Below, in pieces: positions 1 to 9,086 of a stretch of 64,000 bases of DNA (its first letter is position 1; every line of letters starts with the position of its first letter). The notes beneath the pieces are model-generated. The model made no database searches. It was not told where the DNA came from and saw nothing but the letters and a program-made list of their open reading frames with translations. The DNA comes from Armatimonadota bacterium (GTDB lineage Bacteria > Sysuimicrobiota > Sysuimicrobiia > Sysuimicrobiales > Sysuimicrobiaceae). Where the stretch lies: NCBI GenBank assembly GCA_031460175.1, contig JAVKGW010000008.1:52541-116540 (forward strand), in the 5' to 3' direction. The position numbers and the translations under genes are program-made.

Positions 1-2
1 AC

Positions 3-98
3 GACGGGGAGTTCGGCCGCATCCACCTGTTCCCGGAGGCCCAGGACGCGTCCCGGGAGAGGGGAAGCGGAGAGAGCGCGCAGATGAGCCTCTTCTAG
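3..98 (+). CDS. C-terminal 31 residues of an unidentified protein (truncated by window edge)
   Basis: An open frame enters from the left edge and stops at TAG 96-98, two bases before the GTG of the next gene. The visible tail starts DGEFGRIHLF and ends SAQMSLF. A DG-x-[FY]-G-x-I pattern at the C-terminus is seen in some PHP/endonuclease-Q-like proteins, but 31 residues are not enough to name the family. The tight spacing suggests it is co-transcribed with the methyltransferase that follows. Confidence 0.45.
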   Translation, partial: DGEFGRIHLFPEAQDASRERGSGESAQMSLF

Positions 99-100
99 CC

Positions 101-1294
101 GTGCGGGATCCCGAACCCGTCGAGGGCGCCGTGGTCCTCCATCGGGGCCGGGAACAGCGGATCCTCCCGGGGCACCTCTGGGTGTACGAGGGGGAGGTGG
201 CGGAGGTGCGGGGGAACCCCGCCCCTGGGGCCCTGGTGGACGTCCTCACCTCCCGGGGTGCCTTCTGCGGGCGGGGGTTCTACAATCCCCACAGCAAGAT
301 CCGGGTTCGCATCCTCACGTTCGAGGAAGAACCGATCGGCCCCGACTTCTTCGCCCGCCGCATCGGCCAAGCCCTGGCGCTGCGGGAGCGGGTGGTCCGG
401 GGGACCACCGCCTACCGGGTGGTGTACGCGGAGGGAGACCTTCTCCCCGGGCTCATCGTGGATCGGTACGGGGATCTGCTGGTCATGCAGACCCTGGCGT
501 TCGGGACGGACGCCCGCAAGGAGCTGCTGGCGGACCTCCTCCTGGAGCAGACGGGGGCCCGGGTGGTGTACCTGCGCAACGACCCGGGGGTGCGGTCCCT
601 GGAGGGCCTGCCCCGCCACCAGGGGTTCCTGCGGGGAGAGGCCCCGACCCGGGTGGAGATCGGTGAGGGAGAGGCCCGGTTCCTGGTGGACGTGGCCAGC
701 GGGCAGAAGACGGGGTGGTTCTGCGACCAGCGGGAGAACCGTCTGAGCTGCGCCCCCCTGGCCCGGGACGCGGACGTCCTGGAGGTGTTCTCCTACACCG
801 GGGCCTTCGGGATCCACGCGGCCCTGCACGGGGCCCGGTCGGTGCTGGGGATGGATGTGAGCGAGACGGCCATCGCCCTCGCCCGGGAGAACGCCCGGCT
901 CAACGGCGTACCGGACCGGTGCCGGTACGAGGTGGCGGACGCCTTCGAGGCCCTCCGGGCCCTGGAGGGGGAGGGTGCCCGGTTCGACCTCGTGATCCTG
1001 GACCCCCCCGCCTTCGCCCGGCGGAAGGAGGCGGTCCGCCGGGCACTGGCGGGCTACAAGGAGATCAACCTCCGGGCCCTCAAGCTCCTGCGGCCCGGCG
1101 GGTATCTGGTGAGCTGCTCCTGCTCTTCCTTCGTGGACGAGGGAATGCTGTGGCAGGTGATCCTGGAGGCCGCCCGGGACGCGGGCCAGCGGGTGCGCCT
1201 GCTGGAGTTCCGGGGGCAGGCCCGGGATCACCCCATGCTGGGGGCCATGCCGGAGACCCGCTACCTCAAGTGCTTCGTGCTCCAGACGGTATAA
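101..1294 (+). CDS. rlmI: Class I SAM-dependent rRNA (cytosine-C5) methyltransferase, RlmI/YccW type
   Basis: This cytosolic enzyme is predicted to methylate C5 of a cytosine in 23S rRNA (position 1962 in E. coli). At 397 aa it matches E. coli RlmI (about 396 aa). An N-terminal PUA-like RNA-binding domain covers roughly residues 5-75 and includes RILPGHLWVYEGEV. The Rossmann methyltransferase domain follows, with SAM motif I in DVLEVFSYTGAFG and motif IV as ILDPPAF. The cysteine-containing motif VI, SCSCSS, carries the likely catalytic cysteine. The start is GTG at 101, directly after the upstream stop, which suggests translational coupling. The family is clear. The exact target base is inferred, since paralogues that modify other sites share this architecture. 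Confidence 0.88.
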   Translation: MRDPEPVEGAVVLHRGREQRILPGHLWVYEGEVAEVRGNPAPGALVDVLTSRGAFCGRGFYNPHSKIRVRILTFEEEPIGPDFFARRIGQALALRERVVRGTTAYRVVYAEGDLLPGLIVDRYGDLLVMQTLAFGTDARKELLADLLLEQTGARVVYLRNDPGVRSLEGLPRHQGFLRGEAPTRVEIGEGEARFLVDVASGQKTGWFCDQRENRLSCAPLARDADVLEVFSYTGAFGIHAALHGARSVLGMDVSETAIALARENARLNGVPDRCRYEVADAFEALRALEGEGARFDLVILDPPAFARRKEAVRRALAGYKEINLRALKLLRPGGYLVSCSCSSFVDEGMLWQVILEAARDAGQRVRLLEFRGQARDHPMLGAMPETRYLKCFVLQTV

Positions 1295-1432
1295 TTCCGT
1301 TGGAAGGAGCGAGCCTCCACGTGCCGATGCCGTGGCGCGCGAAGTGGTCCGGGAGGGGGGAAAGAGGAATCCCTCCTCCCGTCGTTTTCCCTGGGGACGA
1401 TGGGTACACATCTCCACGAGGGAGGGGTTGAG

Positions 1433-3010
1433 TTGTCGTCGGCCCGCCTGGCACCGCTGAGCCCGCAAGGGCGGGAGCGGCGGATTCCCGCCCGGTCCAT
1501 CCAGATCACGGATAACCTCGACCTGCTGCTCGCGGTCCTTCCCCCTCACATCCGGGAGGCCGTGGAGCGCAAGCCCTACCGGGACAGCCTCATCGAGGTG
1601 GTGATGGATCTGGGTCGGGTGCCCGAGGCCCGGTACCCGGGTGGGGCAGAGCCCCTCGGCAAGGAGCCCGTGACCCGCGCGGACATCCACTACGTGGTGG
1701 AGCGGGTGGGAACCTTCGGAAAGGACAACCGGGCCGGCATCAGCGGGACCCTGCACCGGATCTCCGCCATCCGGAACCGGCTGGGGGAGATCGTGGGGCT
1801 CACCTGTCGGGTGGGCCGGGCGGTGTTCGGGACCGTGGACATCGTGCGGGACGTGATCGAATCCGGGAAGTCCATCCTGCTCCTGGGCCGGCCGGGCGTG
1901 GGCAAGACCACCCTCCTGCGGGAAGCGGCCCGCGTGCTGGCGGACGAACTCGGGAAGCGCGTCATCGTGGTGGACACCAGCAACGAGATCGCGGGCGACG
2001 GAGACATCCCCCACCCGGGCATCGGACGGGCCCGGCGCATGCAGGTTCCGGAACCTGCCCTGCAGCACGCGGTGATGATCGAGGCGGTGGAGAACCACAT
2101 GCCGGAGGTGATCGTGATCGACGAGATCGGCACGGAGGCAGAGGCCCTGGCCGCCCGCACCATCGCGGAGCGGGGGGTGCAGCTCATCGCCACCGCCCAC
2201 GGGAACACCCTGGAGAACCTGCTCCAGAACCCCACCCTCTCGGACCTCATCGGCGGCATCCAGGCGGTCACCCTCTCGGACGAGGAGGCCCGGCGGCGGG
2301 GTACCCAGAAGACGGTGCTTGAGCGGAAAGCCCCGCCCACCTTCGACGTGGTGATCGAGATCCACGACAAGGACAAGCTGGCCGTCCACCACGACGTGGC
2401 GGAGGTGGTGGACCGCATGCTGCGCGGCATCCCGCCCCGGCCCGAGCTCCGGGTGCGGGCGGACAGCGGGGAGGTGGAGATCCGGGCCACGGAGCCGGAG
2501 GAGCCCACCCGGTCCTTCGTGGTGCCGTCCCCCGAGGCGAAGCCCGGAGCGAAGAAGGTCCTGCGCATCTATCCCTACGCGGTGAGCCGCAACCGCCTGG
2601 AGCGGGCCATCCGGGAGCTCCGGGTACCCGCCTACGTGGTGGACCGGCTGGAGGACGCGGACGTGGTGGTGACCCTGAAGTCCCAGGAGAAGCGGCAGCC
2701 TAAGAAGCTGCGGGATGCCCAGGAGCGGGGCGTGCCGCTGTACGTGGTGAAGAGCAACACCGTGACGCAGCTCGTGAACTTCCTGCGCTCCCTGTTCGAG
2801 GGAGGAGAGGAGATGAGCGCGGAGGAGGCGGCGCTGCGGGAAGTGGAGGACGCCATCCAAGAGGTCCTGCGGCGGGCGCAGCCCGTGGAACTCTCCCCGC
2901 AGAACGCGTACGTGCGCCGGCTGCAGCACGAGCTCGTGCAGCGCTACGGGCTCGTTTCGGAAAGCAAGGGGGAGGAACCGTTCCGCCGGGTGGTGATCTA
3001 CCCACGGTAA
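1433..3010 (+). CDS. R3H-domain AAA ATPase (SpoIIIAA/Ycf45-like)
   Basis: This is a single-stranded nucleic-acid-binding ATPase of the family that includes SpoIIIAA-like and plastid Ycf45 proteins. Walker A is GRPGVGKTT, Walker B is [12 protein letters not shown], and an R3H domain fills the C-terminal 60 residues ([18 protein letters not shown] onward). Start choice: the frame opens with ATG 1400, but TTG 1433 has a strong Shine-Dalgarno GAGGGAGGGG (1418-1427) five bases upstream, so TTG 1433 is preferred (525 aa). If ATG 1400 is used, 11 residues are added. It lies 32 bp before tmk on the same strand. This family commonly sits near tmk or spore-stage genes, but its biochemical role is not established. 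No sporulation genes are visible here. Confidence 0.82.
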   Translation: MSSARLAPLSPQGRERRIPARSIQITDNLDLLLAVLPPHIREAVERKPYRDSLIEVVMDLGRVPEARYPGGAEPLGKEPVTRADIHYVVERVGTFGKDNRAGISGTLHRISAIRNRLGEIVGLTCRVGRAVFGTVDIVRDVIESGKSILLLGRPGVGKTTLLREAARVLADELGKRVIVVDTSNEIAGDGDIPHPGIGRARRMQVPEPALQHAVMIEAVENHMPEVIVIDEIGTEAEALAARTIAERGVQLIATAHGNTLENLLQNPTLSDLIGGIQAVTLSDEEARRRGTQKTVLERKAPPTFDVVIEIHDKDKLAVHHDVAEVVDRMLRGIPPRPELRVRADSGEVEIRATEPEEPTRSFVVPSPEAKPGAKKVLRIYPYAVSRNRLERAIRELRVPAYVVDRLEDADVVVTLKSQEKRQPKKLRDAQERGVPLYVVKSNTVTQLVNFLRSLFEGGEEMSAEEAALREVEDAIQEVLRRAQPVELSPQNAYVRRLQHELVQRYGLVSESKGEEPFRRVVIYPR

Positions 3011-3042
3011 CGGAGCCCGCCGGACGACGGACCCCGCAGGGG

Positions 3043-3711
3043 GTGTTCATCGCCCTGGACGGCCCGGAGGGGGCGGGGAAGACCACCCAGGTGCTGCACC
3101 TGGCCGAGCGCCTTCGTTCCCTGGGGGTGGAGGTGGTGACCACCCGGGAGCCCGGGGGGACCCCGCTCGGGGAAGCCATCCGGGGGCTCCTGCTCGATCC
3201 CACCTCCCGCGGGATCTGTCCCCGGGCGGAGATGCTCCTGTTCGCCGCGGCCCGGGCCCAGTTCACGGAGGAGGTGGTGCGACCGGCTCTGGAGGCGGGC
3301 CGGGTGGTGCTCTCGGATCGGTCCGTCTACGCCTCCCTGGCCTACCAGGGGTATGCCCGGGGGCTGGGGGTCGAGGTGGTGCGGCACGTGAACGAGGTGG
3401 CGACGGGAGGGCTGTATCCAGACCTCGCCCTGATCCTGGACGTCCCCCCGGAGGTGGGGCTGGAACGGGTGAGCCGGGCCCGGGGGGCGGGAGGGCTGGA
3501 TCGGGTGGAGGGCGAGGATGCCGCGTTCCACCAGCGGGTCCGGGAAGGGTTTCTCCGCCTGAGCCGCGAAGATCCGCGCGTGCGGGTGATTCCAGCGACG
3601 GGGGACCTGGAGGAAGTGGCGGCCCGGATCTGGAGGGAGGTGGAGCCGGTGTTGCGGGCACGGGGTCTACCGGTCGGGATGGCCGGAGAGGGGGGAGGGG
3701 ATCGTGGCTAG
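3043..3711 (+). CDS. tmk: Thymidylate kinase
   Basis: It phosphorylates dTMP to dTDP with ATP, in the pathway to dTTP. It is 222 aa, near the usual 205-215 plus a Gly-rich tail. The P-loop is ALDGPEGAGKTTQ, followed by the TMP-binding TREPGGTPLGE, the DR[SY] motif in LSDRSVYASLAYQG, and the LALILDVPPEVGLER strand with a basic LID region after it. The start is GTG 3043 and no better start is visible. The last 8 nt overlap the darA start, so translation is probably coupled. The order tmk-darA-holB matches the Firmicutes tmk-yaaQ-(yaaR)-holB cluster. Confidence 0.95.
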   Translation: MFIALDGPEGAGKTTQVLHLAERLRSLGVEVVTTREPGGTPLGEAIRGLLLDPTSRGICPRAEMLLFAAARAQFTEEVVRPALEAGRVVLSDRSVYASLAYQGYARGLGVEVVRHVNEVATGGLYPDLALILDVPPEVGLERVSRARGAGGLDRVEGEDAAFHQRVREGFLRLSREDPRVRVIPATGDLEEVAARIWREVEPVLRARGLPVGMAGEGGGDRG

Positions 3712-4045
3712 CGGCACGCAGCTGGTGCTGGCCATCGTGCAGGAGAAGGACGCCCCCAGGCTCATCGAGCAGCTCACCGCCTCCGGCTTCCAGGCCACCA
3801 TGCTGGCGAGCACCGGGGGATTCCTGCGGGCGGGGAACGCCACCGTGCTCGTGGGCACGGAGGCGGAGCGGGTGGAACGGGTGCTGGAGATCGTGCGGAC
3901 CACCTGCCGGACCCGGGAGCAGCTGTTGACGCCGGTCCCGCCCGTGATGGAACCCGTGGAGGTGTATGCCGCGTATCCCGTGCGGGTGCGGGTGGGTGGA
4001 GGCATCGTGTTCGTGCTGGACGTGGTGCGGATGGAGCGGGTGTAG
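3704..4045 (+). CDS. darA: PII-like cyclic-di-AMP receptor family protein (DarA/YaaQ, DUF970)
   Basis: This small cytosolic sensor is of the PII-like fold, and the Bacillus member binds c-di-AMP. At 113 aa it matches the family length (about 109). Conserved stretches are LVLAIVQEKDAPRLI at the N-terminus, LASTGGFLRAGNATVLVG in the middle (the ligand-loop region) and VGGGIVFVLDVVRMERV at the end. It starts at GTG 3704 inside the end of tmk, and its stop shares one base with the holB start. No c-di-AMP cyclase is visible in the window, so ligand binding is inferred from the family. Presence between tmk and holB is a phylogenetically useful signature. Confidence 0.85.
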   Translation: MASGTQLVLAIVQEKDAPRLIEQLTASGFQATMLASTGGFLRAGNATVLVGTEAERVERVLEIVRTTCRTREQLLTPVPPVMEPVEVYAAYPVRVRVGGGIVFVLDVVRMERV

Positions 4046-5055
4046 TGCGGTTCGCGGACGTCCTGGACCAGTACCATGCCATCGGGCTGCTGCGCAGCGC
4101 CCTCCGCACGGGGCGGGTCCACCACGCTTACCTCTTCACGGGACCCTCGGGCACGGGTCGGCGGGAGACCGCCTGGGCCTTCGCCCAGGCCCTCCAGTGC
4201 CAGCGCTACGCGGAGGACGCCTGCGGGAATTGTCTACCCTGCCAGAAATCGGAGCGGCGGGTGCATCCGGACATCCGGTGGATCGAACCGCCGGAGGGCC
4301 GTCAGGGGATCGGCATCGACCAGATCCGGGAGATGCGGCAGGAGGCCGCCTACGGTCCGTACGAGGGGAAATACAGGGTATACATCGTGGCCCCCGCGGA
4401 GCGGCTCCTTCCCGAAGCGCAGAACGCCCTCCTGAAGCTCCTGGAAGAGCCTCCGCCCCGTATCGTGATCCTCTTGGTGGCGGAGTCCCCGAACGCGCTG
4501 CTGCCTACCGTGGTCTCCCGCACCCAGCTTGTGCGGTTCAATCTGGTCCCCGCGGCGGACATCGAGCGGGCCCTGCGGGTCCAGTTCGAGGTGCCTCCCG
4601 CCCGGGCCCGGGTACTCGCGGCCCTCTGTGCGGGGCGGGCGGCCCTGGCGGCCCGGTGGGCCCGGGATCCGGACGCCCTCGCGGACCGGGACCGGGTGGT
4701 GGACTGGCTCGGGCGCGTCGAGCAGGAGGGCCTCCTGGCAGCCCTGGAGGCCGCGGAATCCCTGGCCCAGGACCGGGAGCGCCTCGGGGAGCTGCTGGAC
4801 ATCGCCCTCCTGTGGTATCGGGACGTGCTGGTGGAGCAGCACGCGGGGGACGAGCGCCTGCTGGTCAACCTCGATCGCCGGGAGGAGATCCGCAGGCTCG
4901 CGGCCCGTCTCCCTCCAGAAGCTGTCCGCCGCCGGCTGGAGGCCATCGAGCGGGCGAAGGCGGATCTCCGCCGCAACGTGCAACCGCGCCTGGCGCTGGA
5001 GGCCATGTTCCTGCAGTTCCAGCTCCACCCCACCCCCACGGCACCTCCCGTCTAG
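4045..5055 (+). CDS. holB: DNA polymerase III delta' subunit (clamp loader)
   Basis: This is the stator subunit of the clamp-loader AAA+ pentamer that loads the beta clamp. It is 336 aa. Residues 25-45 carry a Walker A-like GPSGTGRRETA in which the usual Lys is Arg, consistent with delta' being a non-hydrolysing subunit. A four-cysteine zinc module follows (CQRYAEDACGNCLPC), then ALLKLLEEPPP and the sensor-1/SRC-like stretch PTVVSRTQLVRF, where the SRC motif is SRT. The helical collar follows. GTG 4045 overlaps the darA stop by one base. It converges with the B-box gene, and the two stop codons share CTAG at 5052-5055. Confidence 0.92.
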   Translation: MRFADVLDQYHAIGLLRSALRTGRVHHAYLFTGPSGTGRRETAWAFAQALQCQRYAEDACGNCLPCQKSERRVHPDIRWIEPPEGRQGIGIDQIREMRQEAAYGPYEGKYRVYIVAPAERLLPEAQNALLKLLEEPPPRIVILLVAESPNALLPTVVSRTQLVRFNLVPAADIERALRVQFEVPPARARVLAALCAGRAALAARWARDPDALADRDRVVDWLGRVEQEGLLAALEAAESLAQDRERLGELLDIALLWYRDVLVEQHAGDERLLVNLDRREEIRRLAARLPPEAVRRRLEAIERAKADLRRNVQPRLALEAMFLQFQLHPTPTAPPV

Positions 5056-5288
5056 CGGGAGGCGAGGAGGAACCACCAGAAGAGCAAAACCATAAGCACC
5101 GCCCCCGCGGCCACCCACGCCCACAGGGACCTGGGGCGGGGGCGAAGTGGCTGTTCCACGCAGGGCCGGCACAGGTTTCCGGACGCGGTTCGGACCACGC
5201 ACCCCGGGCAGATGGCCCGCCCACACCGGGTGCAGTAGTAGAGGGCGGGCCGATCCGGGTGATAGGCGCACCGGATCTCGCTCACCAT
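5052..5288 (-). CDS. Small B-box-type zinc-finger protein with C-terminal membrane segment
   Basis: This is a 78-aa protein starting at ATG 5288 (MVSEIRCAYHPDR). The N-terminal 40 residues hold a Cys/His-rich B-box-like finger: C-x2-H then CTRCGRAICPGC and LCRPC. A basic linker is followed by one hydrophobic helix (WVAAGAVLMVLLFWWFLLA) at the extreme C-terminus, so it is probably tail-anchored with the finger in the cytosol. The start codon overlaps the nfo stop (ATGGTGA), so it is translationally coupled to nfo. Bacterial proteins with this B-box/TM arrangement are widespread, often adjoin rhomboid or other membrane genes, and lack a known function. Confidence 0.75.
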   Translation of the reverse strand: MVSEIRCAYHPDRPALYYCTRCGRAICPGCVVRTASGNLCRPCVEQPLRPRPRSLWAWVAAGAVLMVLLFWWFLLASR

Positions 5289-6124
5289 CCCCCCTCGGCC
5301 CGGAGGGACTTCAGCACCTCCAGGTTGCGGCGATCCGGCCCCTGCTTGCCGAATCCCGGCGTCTCGATGATCCCGCACAGCGAAGCAAGCCTCGGGTGGC
5401 TCACGAGTGTCCGGAAACCCACAAGCCCAATGCGGCCCGCGCCGATGTTCTCATGGCGGTCCCGCCGGCTCCCGCGGGGAGCCTGGGTGTCGTTGAGGTG
5501 CAGGAGCCGCAAACGCGCCAGGCCCACCTGCTCCTGGAAGGCCTCCAGCATGGCCTCCACCCCGTCCGGGGTCTGAAGATCCCACCCCGCGGCATAGAGG
5601 TGCGCGGTGTCCAGGCAGATCCCGACCCGCTCATCCCCGTCCAGGGCGTCCACAAGCGCCGCGAGCTCTCCGAACGTCCCCCCCAGGGTGCGGCCCGCGC
5701 TGCCCTCCAGGAGCACCAAGGCCCGGTCCGTGGCCGCTAGCCCCCTCCGCACCGCCCGGGCCACCCGGCGGACCGCCTCCGCGAATCCGCAGTCTCTCGC
5801 GCTTCCGATGTGGGTCACCACCCCCAACCCCTCCAGGACCTCCATCACCTCCAGGGCGTGCCCGAGCGCCCGCACGGACCGCTCGTACACCTCTCCGGAA
5901 GCCGCCAGGTTCAGGAGATACGGGGTGTGGGCCACGAGGGGATCGAGGCCACTACGGGCTCGTTCCCTGCGGAATTCCGCCAGGTCCTCCGGAGGGTACC
6001 GAACCGCCCGCCAGCTCCGGGGGTTTCCCACGAAGATCTGGAGGCACTCGCACCCGATGGCCAAGGCCCGGGCAATGGCGCTGGAGAGGCGGCCCCGGAT
6101 GGAGACGTGGGCCCCGAACCGCAC
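5282..6124 (-). CDS. nfo: Deoxyribonuclease IV (AP endonuclease, Nfo family)
   Basis: This base-excision-repair endonuclease cleaves 5' to abasic sites and uses three zinc ions in a TIM barrel. From GTG 6124 the protein is 280 aa and begins VRFGAHVSI, the canonical family start. Metal-ligand signatures visible are VVTHIGS (His), LVLLEGSAG (Glu), ICLDTAHLYAAGWD (Asp, His), LLHLNDTQ (His, Asp) and RHENIGAG (His, Glu). An earlier in-frame start at 6154 would add ten non-conserved residues and overlap the divergent gene. There is no Shine-Dalgarno before GTG 6124. Instead a -10-like TACAGT sits six bases upstream, so the mRNA may be leaderless. Confidence 0.92.
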   Translation of the reverse strand: MRFGAHVSIRGRLSSAIARALAIGCECLQIFVGNPRSWRAVRYPPEDLAEFRRERARSGLDPLVAHTPYLLNLAASGEVYERSVRALGHALEVMEVLEGLGVVTHIGSARDCGFAEAVRRVARAVRRGLAATDRALVLLEGSAGRTLGGTFGELAALVDALDGDERVGICLDTAHLYAAGWDLQTPDGVEAMLEAFQEQVGLARLRLLHLNDTQAPRGSRRDRHENIGAGRIGLVGFRTLVSHPRLASLCGIIETPGFGKQGPDRRNLEVLKSLRAEGGW

Positions 6125-6130
6125 GGATCT

Positions 6131-6136
6131 ACTGTA
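6131..6136 (-). promoter_or_regulatory. Extended -10 element of nfo
   Basis: Minus-strand TGGTACAGT (hexamer TACAGT) lies six bases before the preferred GTG of nfo. No good -35 is present at 16-18 bp. The spacing implies that transcription starts at or next to the start codon. Confidence 0.45.
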
Positions 6137-6182
6137 CCAGACCTGGACTACCATGGGAGGAGAACCGACCAGGAGGCTCCGG

Positions 6183-7349
6183 ATGGCTCAGCTCGGGTTC
6201 AACACACTCGCGGTGCATGCGGGAAGCCCTCCGGATCCCTTCGGGGCCCTCGTCCCGCCCCTCTACCAGACCAGTACCTTTACCTTCGAGACCGTGGCCG
6301 ATGGCGCCCGGCGCGCGAACGAGCGGATCCCCGCGGCCTTCTACACCCGATGGGGCAACCCGACCCTACGCGCGTGCGCGGACCGCCTCGCCGCCCTGGA
6401 GGGCGGGGAGGCGTGTCTGCTGGCCGCCTCGGGGATGGCAGCCACCAGCCAGGCGGTGCTGGCGGTGGTGCGGGGCGGCGATCACCTCGTGGCCCCCGTC
6501 TCCCTCTACTCCGGCACTTTCGAGCTCTTTGCCCAAGTCCTTCCGCGCTACGGGGTCGAGGTCACCTTCGTGGACCCGGAGGATCCGGAGAACTACGCCC
6601 GCGCCGTCCGGCCGAACACGAAGCTCGTGTACCTGGAAACGCCTGCCAACCCGGTGCTGCAGATCACGGACATCGCCGCCGTGGCCCGCATCGCTCGCCA
6701 GGCGGGCATCCTCTCCATGGCGGACAACACCTTTGCCACCCCATACAACACACGACCTCTCGCGCTCGGGGTGGACGTGGTGGTGCACAGCGCCACCAAG
6801 GCTTTGGGCGGGCACCACCACTTGGTCCTGGGCGCCGTGGTGGGCAAGCGGGACTTCATCGAACGGTGCTGGGAGCAGGTGCGGGTCTACGGCGGATGCG
6901 CAGATCCCTTCGCCGCGTGGCTGCTGCTGGTGGGCGTGCAGACCCTGGGCCTGCGGATGGAGCGGGTGAACCGGACCGCGCTCGAGATCGCCCGCTTCCT
7001 CGCGGGCCATCCCCGGGTGGAGCGGGTGTACTACCCGGGCCTTCCAGAGCATCCGAACCACGCGGTGGCGCGCAGGCAGATGCACGGGTTTGGAGGCATG
7101 CTGGCGTTTGAGGTGCGGGGAGGACTGGAGGCCGGCGTCCGGCTGGTGGAGCGGCTGCGGGTCATCCAGCGGGCGGTGAGCCTCGGGGGCGTGCATTCCC
7201 TCGCCACCCACCCGGCCAGCACCACGCACGCACACATGCCGCGGGAGGAGCGGATCCGGGCCGGCATCCGCGACGGCCTCATCCGTCTCTCCGTGGGCAT
7301 CGAGGATCTTGAAGATCTCCTCGCGGACCTGGAGCAGGCTCTGGAATGA
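6183..7349 (+). CDS. Cys/Met-metabolism PLP enzyme (O-acetylhomoserine sulfhydrylase / methionine gamma-lyase type)
   Basis: This is a PLP-dependent transsulfuration-family enzyme of 388 aa. The internal aldimine lysine lies in VVVHSATKALGGHHH. YTRWGNPTLRACADRLAALE, ASGMAATSQA and MADNTFATP are family hallmarks, and the C-terminal SLGGVHSLATHPASTTH is the substrate-carboxylate region. ATG 6183 is chosen because AGGAGG (6171-6176) precedes it. ATG 6153 is also in frame but lacks a good site. The family covers cystathionine gamma-synthase, O-acetyl/O-succinylhomoserine sulfhydrylase, cystathionine gamma-lyase and methionine gamma-lyase, and sequence alone does not separate these here. The next gene overlaps by 4 nt and encodes an ACT-like protein, possibly an amino-acid sensor for the same pathway. 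Confidence 0.82.
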   Translation: MAQLGFNTLAVHAGSPPDPFGALVPPLYQTSTFTFETVADGARRANERIPAAFYTRWGNPTLRACADRLAALEGGEACLLAASGMAATSQAVLAVVRGGDHLVAPVSLYSGTFELFAQVLPRYGVEVTFVDPEDPENYARAVRPNTKLVYLETPANPVLQITDIAAVARIARQAGILSMADNTFATPYNTRPLALGVDVVVHSATKALGGHHHLVLGAVVGKRDFIERCWEQVRVYGGCADPFAAWLLLVGVQTLGLRMERVNRTALEIARFLAGHPRVERVYYPGLPEHPNHAVARRQMHGFGGMLAFEVRGGLEAGVRLVERLRVIQRAVSLGGVHSLATHPASTTHAHMPREERIRAGIRDGLIRLSVGIEDLEDLLADLEQALE

Positions 7350-7780
7350 GACTGGATCCCCGGCTCGCGGAGCGGCTGGCCCAGGCCCGCATCCTGGTGG
7401 ACCCCGAACCCCTCGTCCGCGCGCATCTCCCCGACTGGGAGGCCAAGGCGGTACAGCGACGGGCGGACCGGTTCCACGCGCCCTTTCTCATCACCGTTCA
7501 CCCGGATGGCGTCCGGGTGATCTGTCGGGAGACGGAGTGGGCGCAGGCGGGCCGGGGGCTGCACGCCATCCGGGTGGAGACCGGATGGCGGATGATCACC
7601 CTGGAGGTGGACCTGCACGGGGAGGCCACAGACCTCCTCCCCACGGTCGCGGGCCTCCTCCAACGGAGGGGAATCATCGCCCACCCGCTTCCCACCTTCC
7701 ACCGGGACCGCCTCCTGGTGCACGAGTCCCAACTGGAGCAGGCCCTCCAGCTCCTGCGGGACCTCCAGGCCACGGCGTGA
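7346..7780 (+). CDS. Hypothetical protein with C-terminal ACT-like domain
   Basis: This 144-aa soluble protein starts at ATG 7346, overlapping the upstream stop as ATGA. The C-terminal half (MITLEVDLHGEATDLLPTVA, then GIIAHPLPTFHRDRLLVHES and a final helix) has the beta-alpha-beta pattern of an ACT domain. It is closest to the CASTOR/ACT_7-like group that senses amino acids. The N-terminal half (RADRFHAPFLITVHPDG) is not recognised. Coupling to a methionine/cysteine PLP enzyme suggests a sensory or regulatory role, which is inference only. Confidence 0.6.
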   Translation: MRLDPRLAERLAQARILVDPEPLVRAHLPDWEAKAVQRRADRFHAPFLITVHPDGVRVICRETEWAQAGRGLHAIRVETGWRMITLEVDLHGEATDLLPTVAGLLQRRGIIAHPLPTFHRDRLLVHESQLEQALQLLRDLQATA

Positions 7781-7815
7781 GCCCTCGGGCGGGGACCGGA
7801 TGCCGGACGTGCAGC

Positions 7816-9042
7816 CTAGGATCGGGCAGGGAGGCGCGAGGCGAGCAACGCGCCGAAGGCAGCCAAAGCTGCAGCAACCCAGATCACCGCGGGGATGCTG
7901 GTGCGGTCCGCGAGGATCCCAAACGGCGTGGCGAACAGGGAAGCGAAGGAGGAGACGGCGACCTGCATCCCCCCTCCCAGGGCCCGCCGGCCCGGCAGGT
8001 ACTGTTGGCCCAGCACCAGGGAGACGGGAAGGGTCCCCATGGAGCTGGCGCCCACCAGCATCATCATGGGGTACACGCCCCCGGGCGGCACGAGGGGGAG
8101 CAGGGCCACGAGTCCGGCCAGGGCCGCGATGGTGGCAGCCAGCACGGATTTGGGACCGAAGCGATCCGCGAGCCGGCCCAGGAGGGGAGAGGAGACGATG
8201 CCGCTGGCGAGCAGCAGGGAGAGGGCCAGGGAGGCCTCCGTCCGGCTCCGGCCCAGGGTGTCGATGAGGTAGCCCAGATAGAAGATCGTGACCGCCAGGT
8301 GGACGGCCCCCCGCAGGAGGCTCACCAGGAGGACGTTGAGGTACGCGGGCCAGTCGTCCCGGCCTTCCTCATCCGGGACCGAGGCGGACGCGGCGGGGGA
8401 GGCCGATGCGCGGGGCGTGACGAGCCCGAGGGAAATCGCCATGGGGAGCCCCACGAGCAACCACCACCGCATTCCCCCAAGACCCTGAAGATCCGTGAGA
8501 AGCGCCACCACCGCCGGGCCCAGAGCCCACCCCAGGTTGCCGCCGATGCTGAAGGTCGCCATGGCGGTGGCCCGCCGCTCCTCCCCGGACAGGTAGACGG
8601 TCCGCACCGCCTCCGGGTGGAACAGCGCACTCCCCAGCGCGATGAGGGCGAGGGCTACGGTCGCGCTGCGCGCGTCGTGGACAAAGCCCGCGCCTCCGAG
8701 GCCCAGGGCGGTGAGGGCCACCCCCGCCGCGGGCATCCACGGCTGGGGCCGCCAGTCCGCCCACAACCCTGCACCGATCTGCGCCACTCCTCCGCCCAGG
8801 GAGGAGGCCGTGACGAGGATCCCCGTGAGCGTGTAGGAGAGCGCGAGCTGCGTGCGGAAGTGCTGGACGAGGGCGGGGAGGGCGCCTGAGCCCGCGTCCA
8901 CCGCCGCGTGCCCGACCACGAGGAGGAGCACAAACCACCCCAGACGCGGAGGGGTCCGGGGGACCGCGGCGGAATCGGTGACGGCCGGCCTCGTGGCGTT
9001 CACGGGACACCTCGGGAACGACTCCATCATAGCGCCCTTCAC
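7816..9042 (-). CDS. MFS transporter, fosmidomycin-resistance (Fsr)-like
   Basis: This is a 408-aa integral membrane protein with about 12 hydrophobic segments. TM1 begins LGWFVLLLVVGHAAVDAGSG. The motifs LPALVQHFRTQLALSYTLTG and FHPEAVRTVYLSGEERRATA followed by GGNLGWALGP are characteristic of the Fsr/YfmO-like drug-efflux branch of the major facilitator superfamily. Start: GTG 9042 with AGGAGGT nine bases upstream. It diverges from the sugar dehydrogenase gene with only 44 bp between the starts. Its substrate cannot be read from sequence. Confidence 0.82.
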   Translation of the reverse strand: MKGAMMESFPRCPVNATRPAVTDSAAVPRTPPRLGWFVLLLVVGHAAVDAGSGALPALVQHFRTQLALSYTLTGILVTASSLGGGVAQIGAGLWADWRPQPWMPAAGVALTALGLGGAGFVHDARSATVALALIALGSALFHPEAVRTVYLSGEERRATAMATFSIGGNLGWALGPAVVALLTDLQGLGGMRWWLLVGLPMAISLGLVTPRASASPAASASVPDEEGRDDWPAYLNVLLVSLLRGAVHLAVTIFYLGYLIDTLGRSRTEASLALSLLLASGIVSSPLLGRLADRFGPKSVLAATIAALAGLVALLPLVPPGGVYPMMMLVGASSMGTLPVSLVLGQQYLPGRRALGGGMQVAVSSFASLFATPFGILADRTSIPAVIWVAAALAAFGALLASRLPARS

Positions 9043-9086
9043 ACCTTCTTGACCTCCTGGGTGTACTTCGCGGGGAGGTGGATCCC

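Noticed and set aside
6120..6185. S-box (SAM) riboswitch before the transsulfuration enzyme
   Set aside because: The 60-bp leader is too short and has no SAM aptamer core or terminator.
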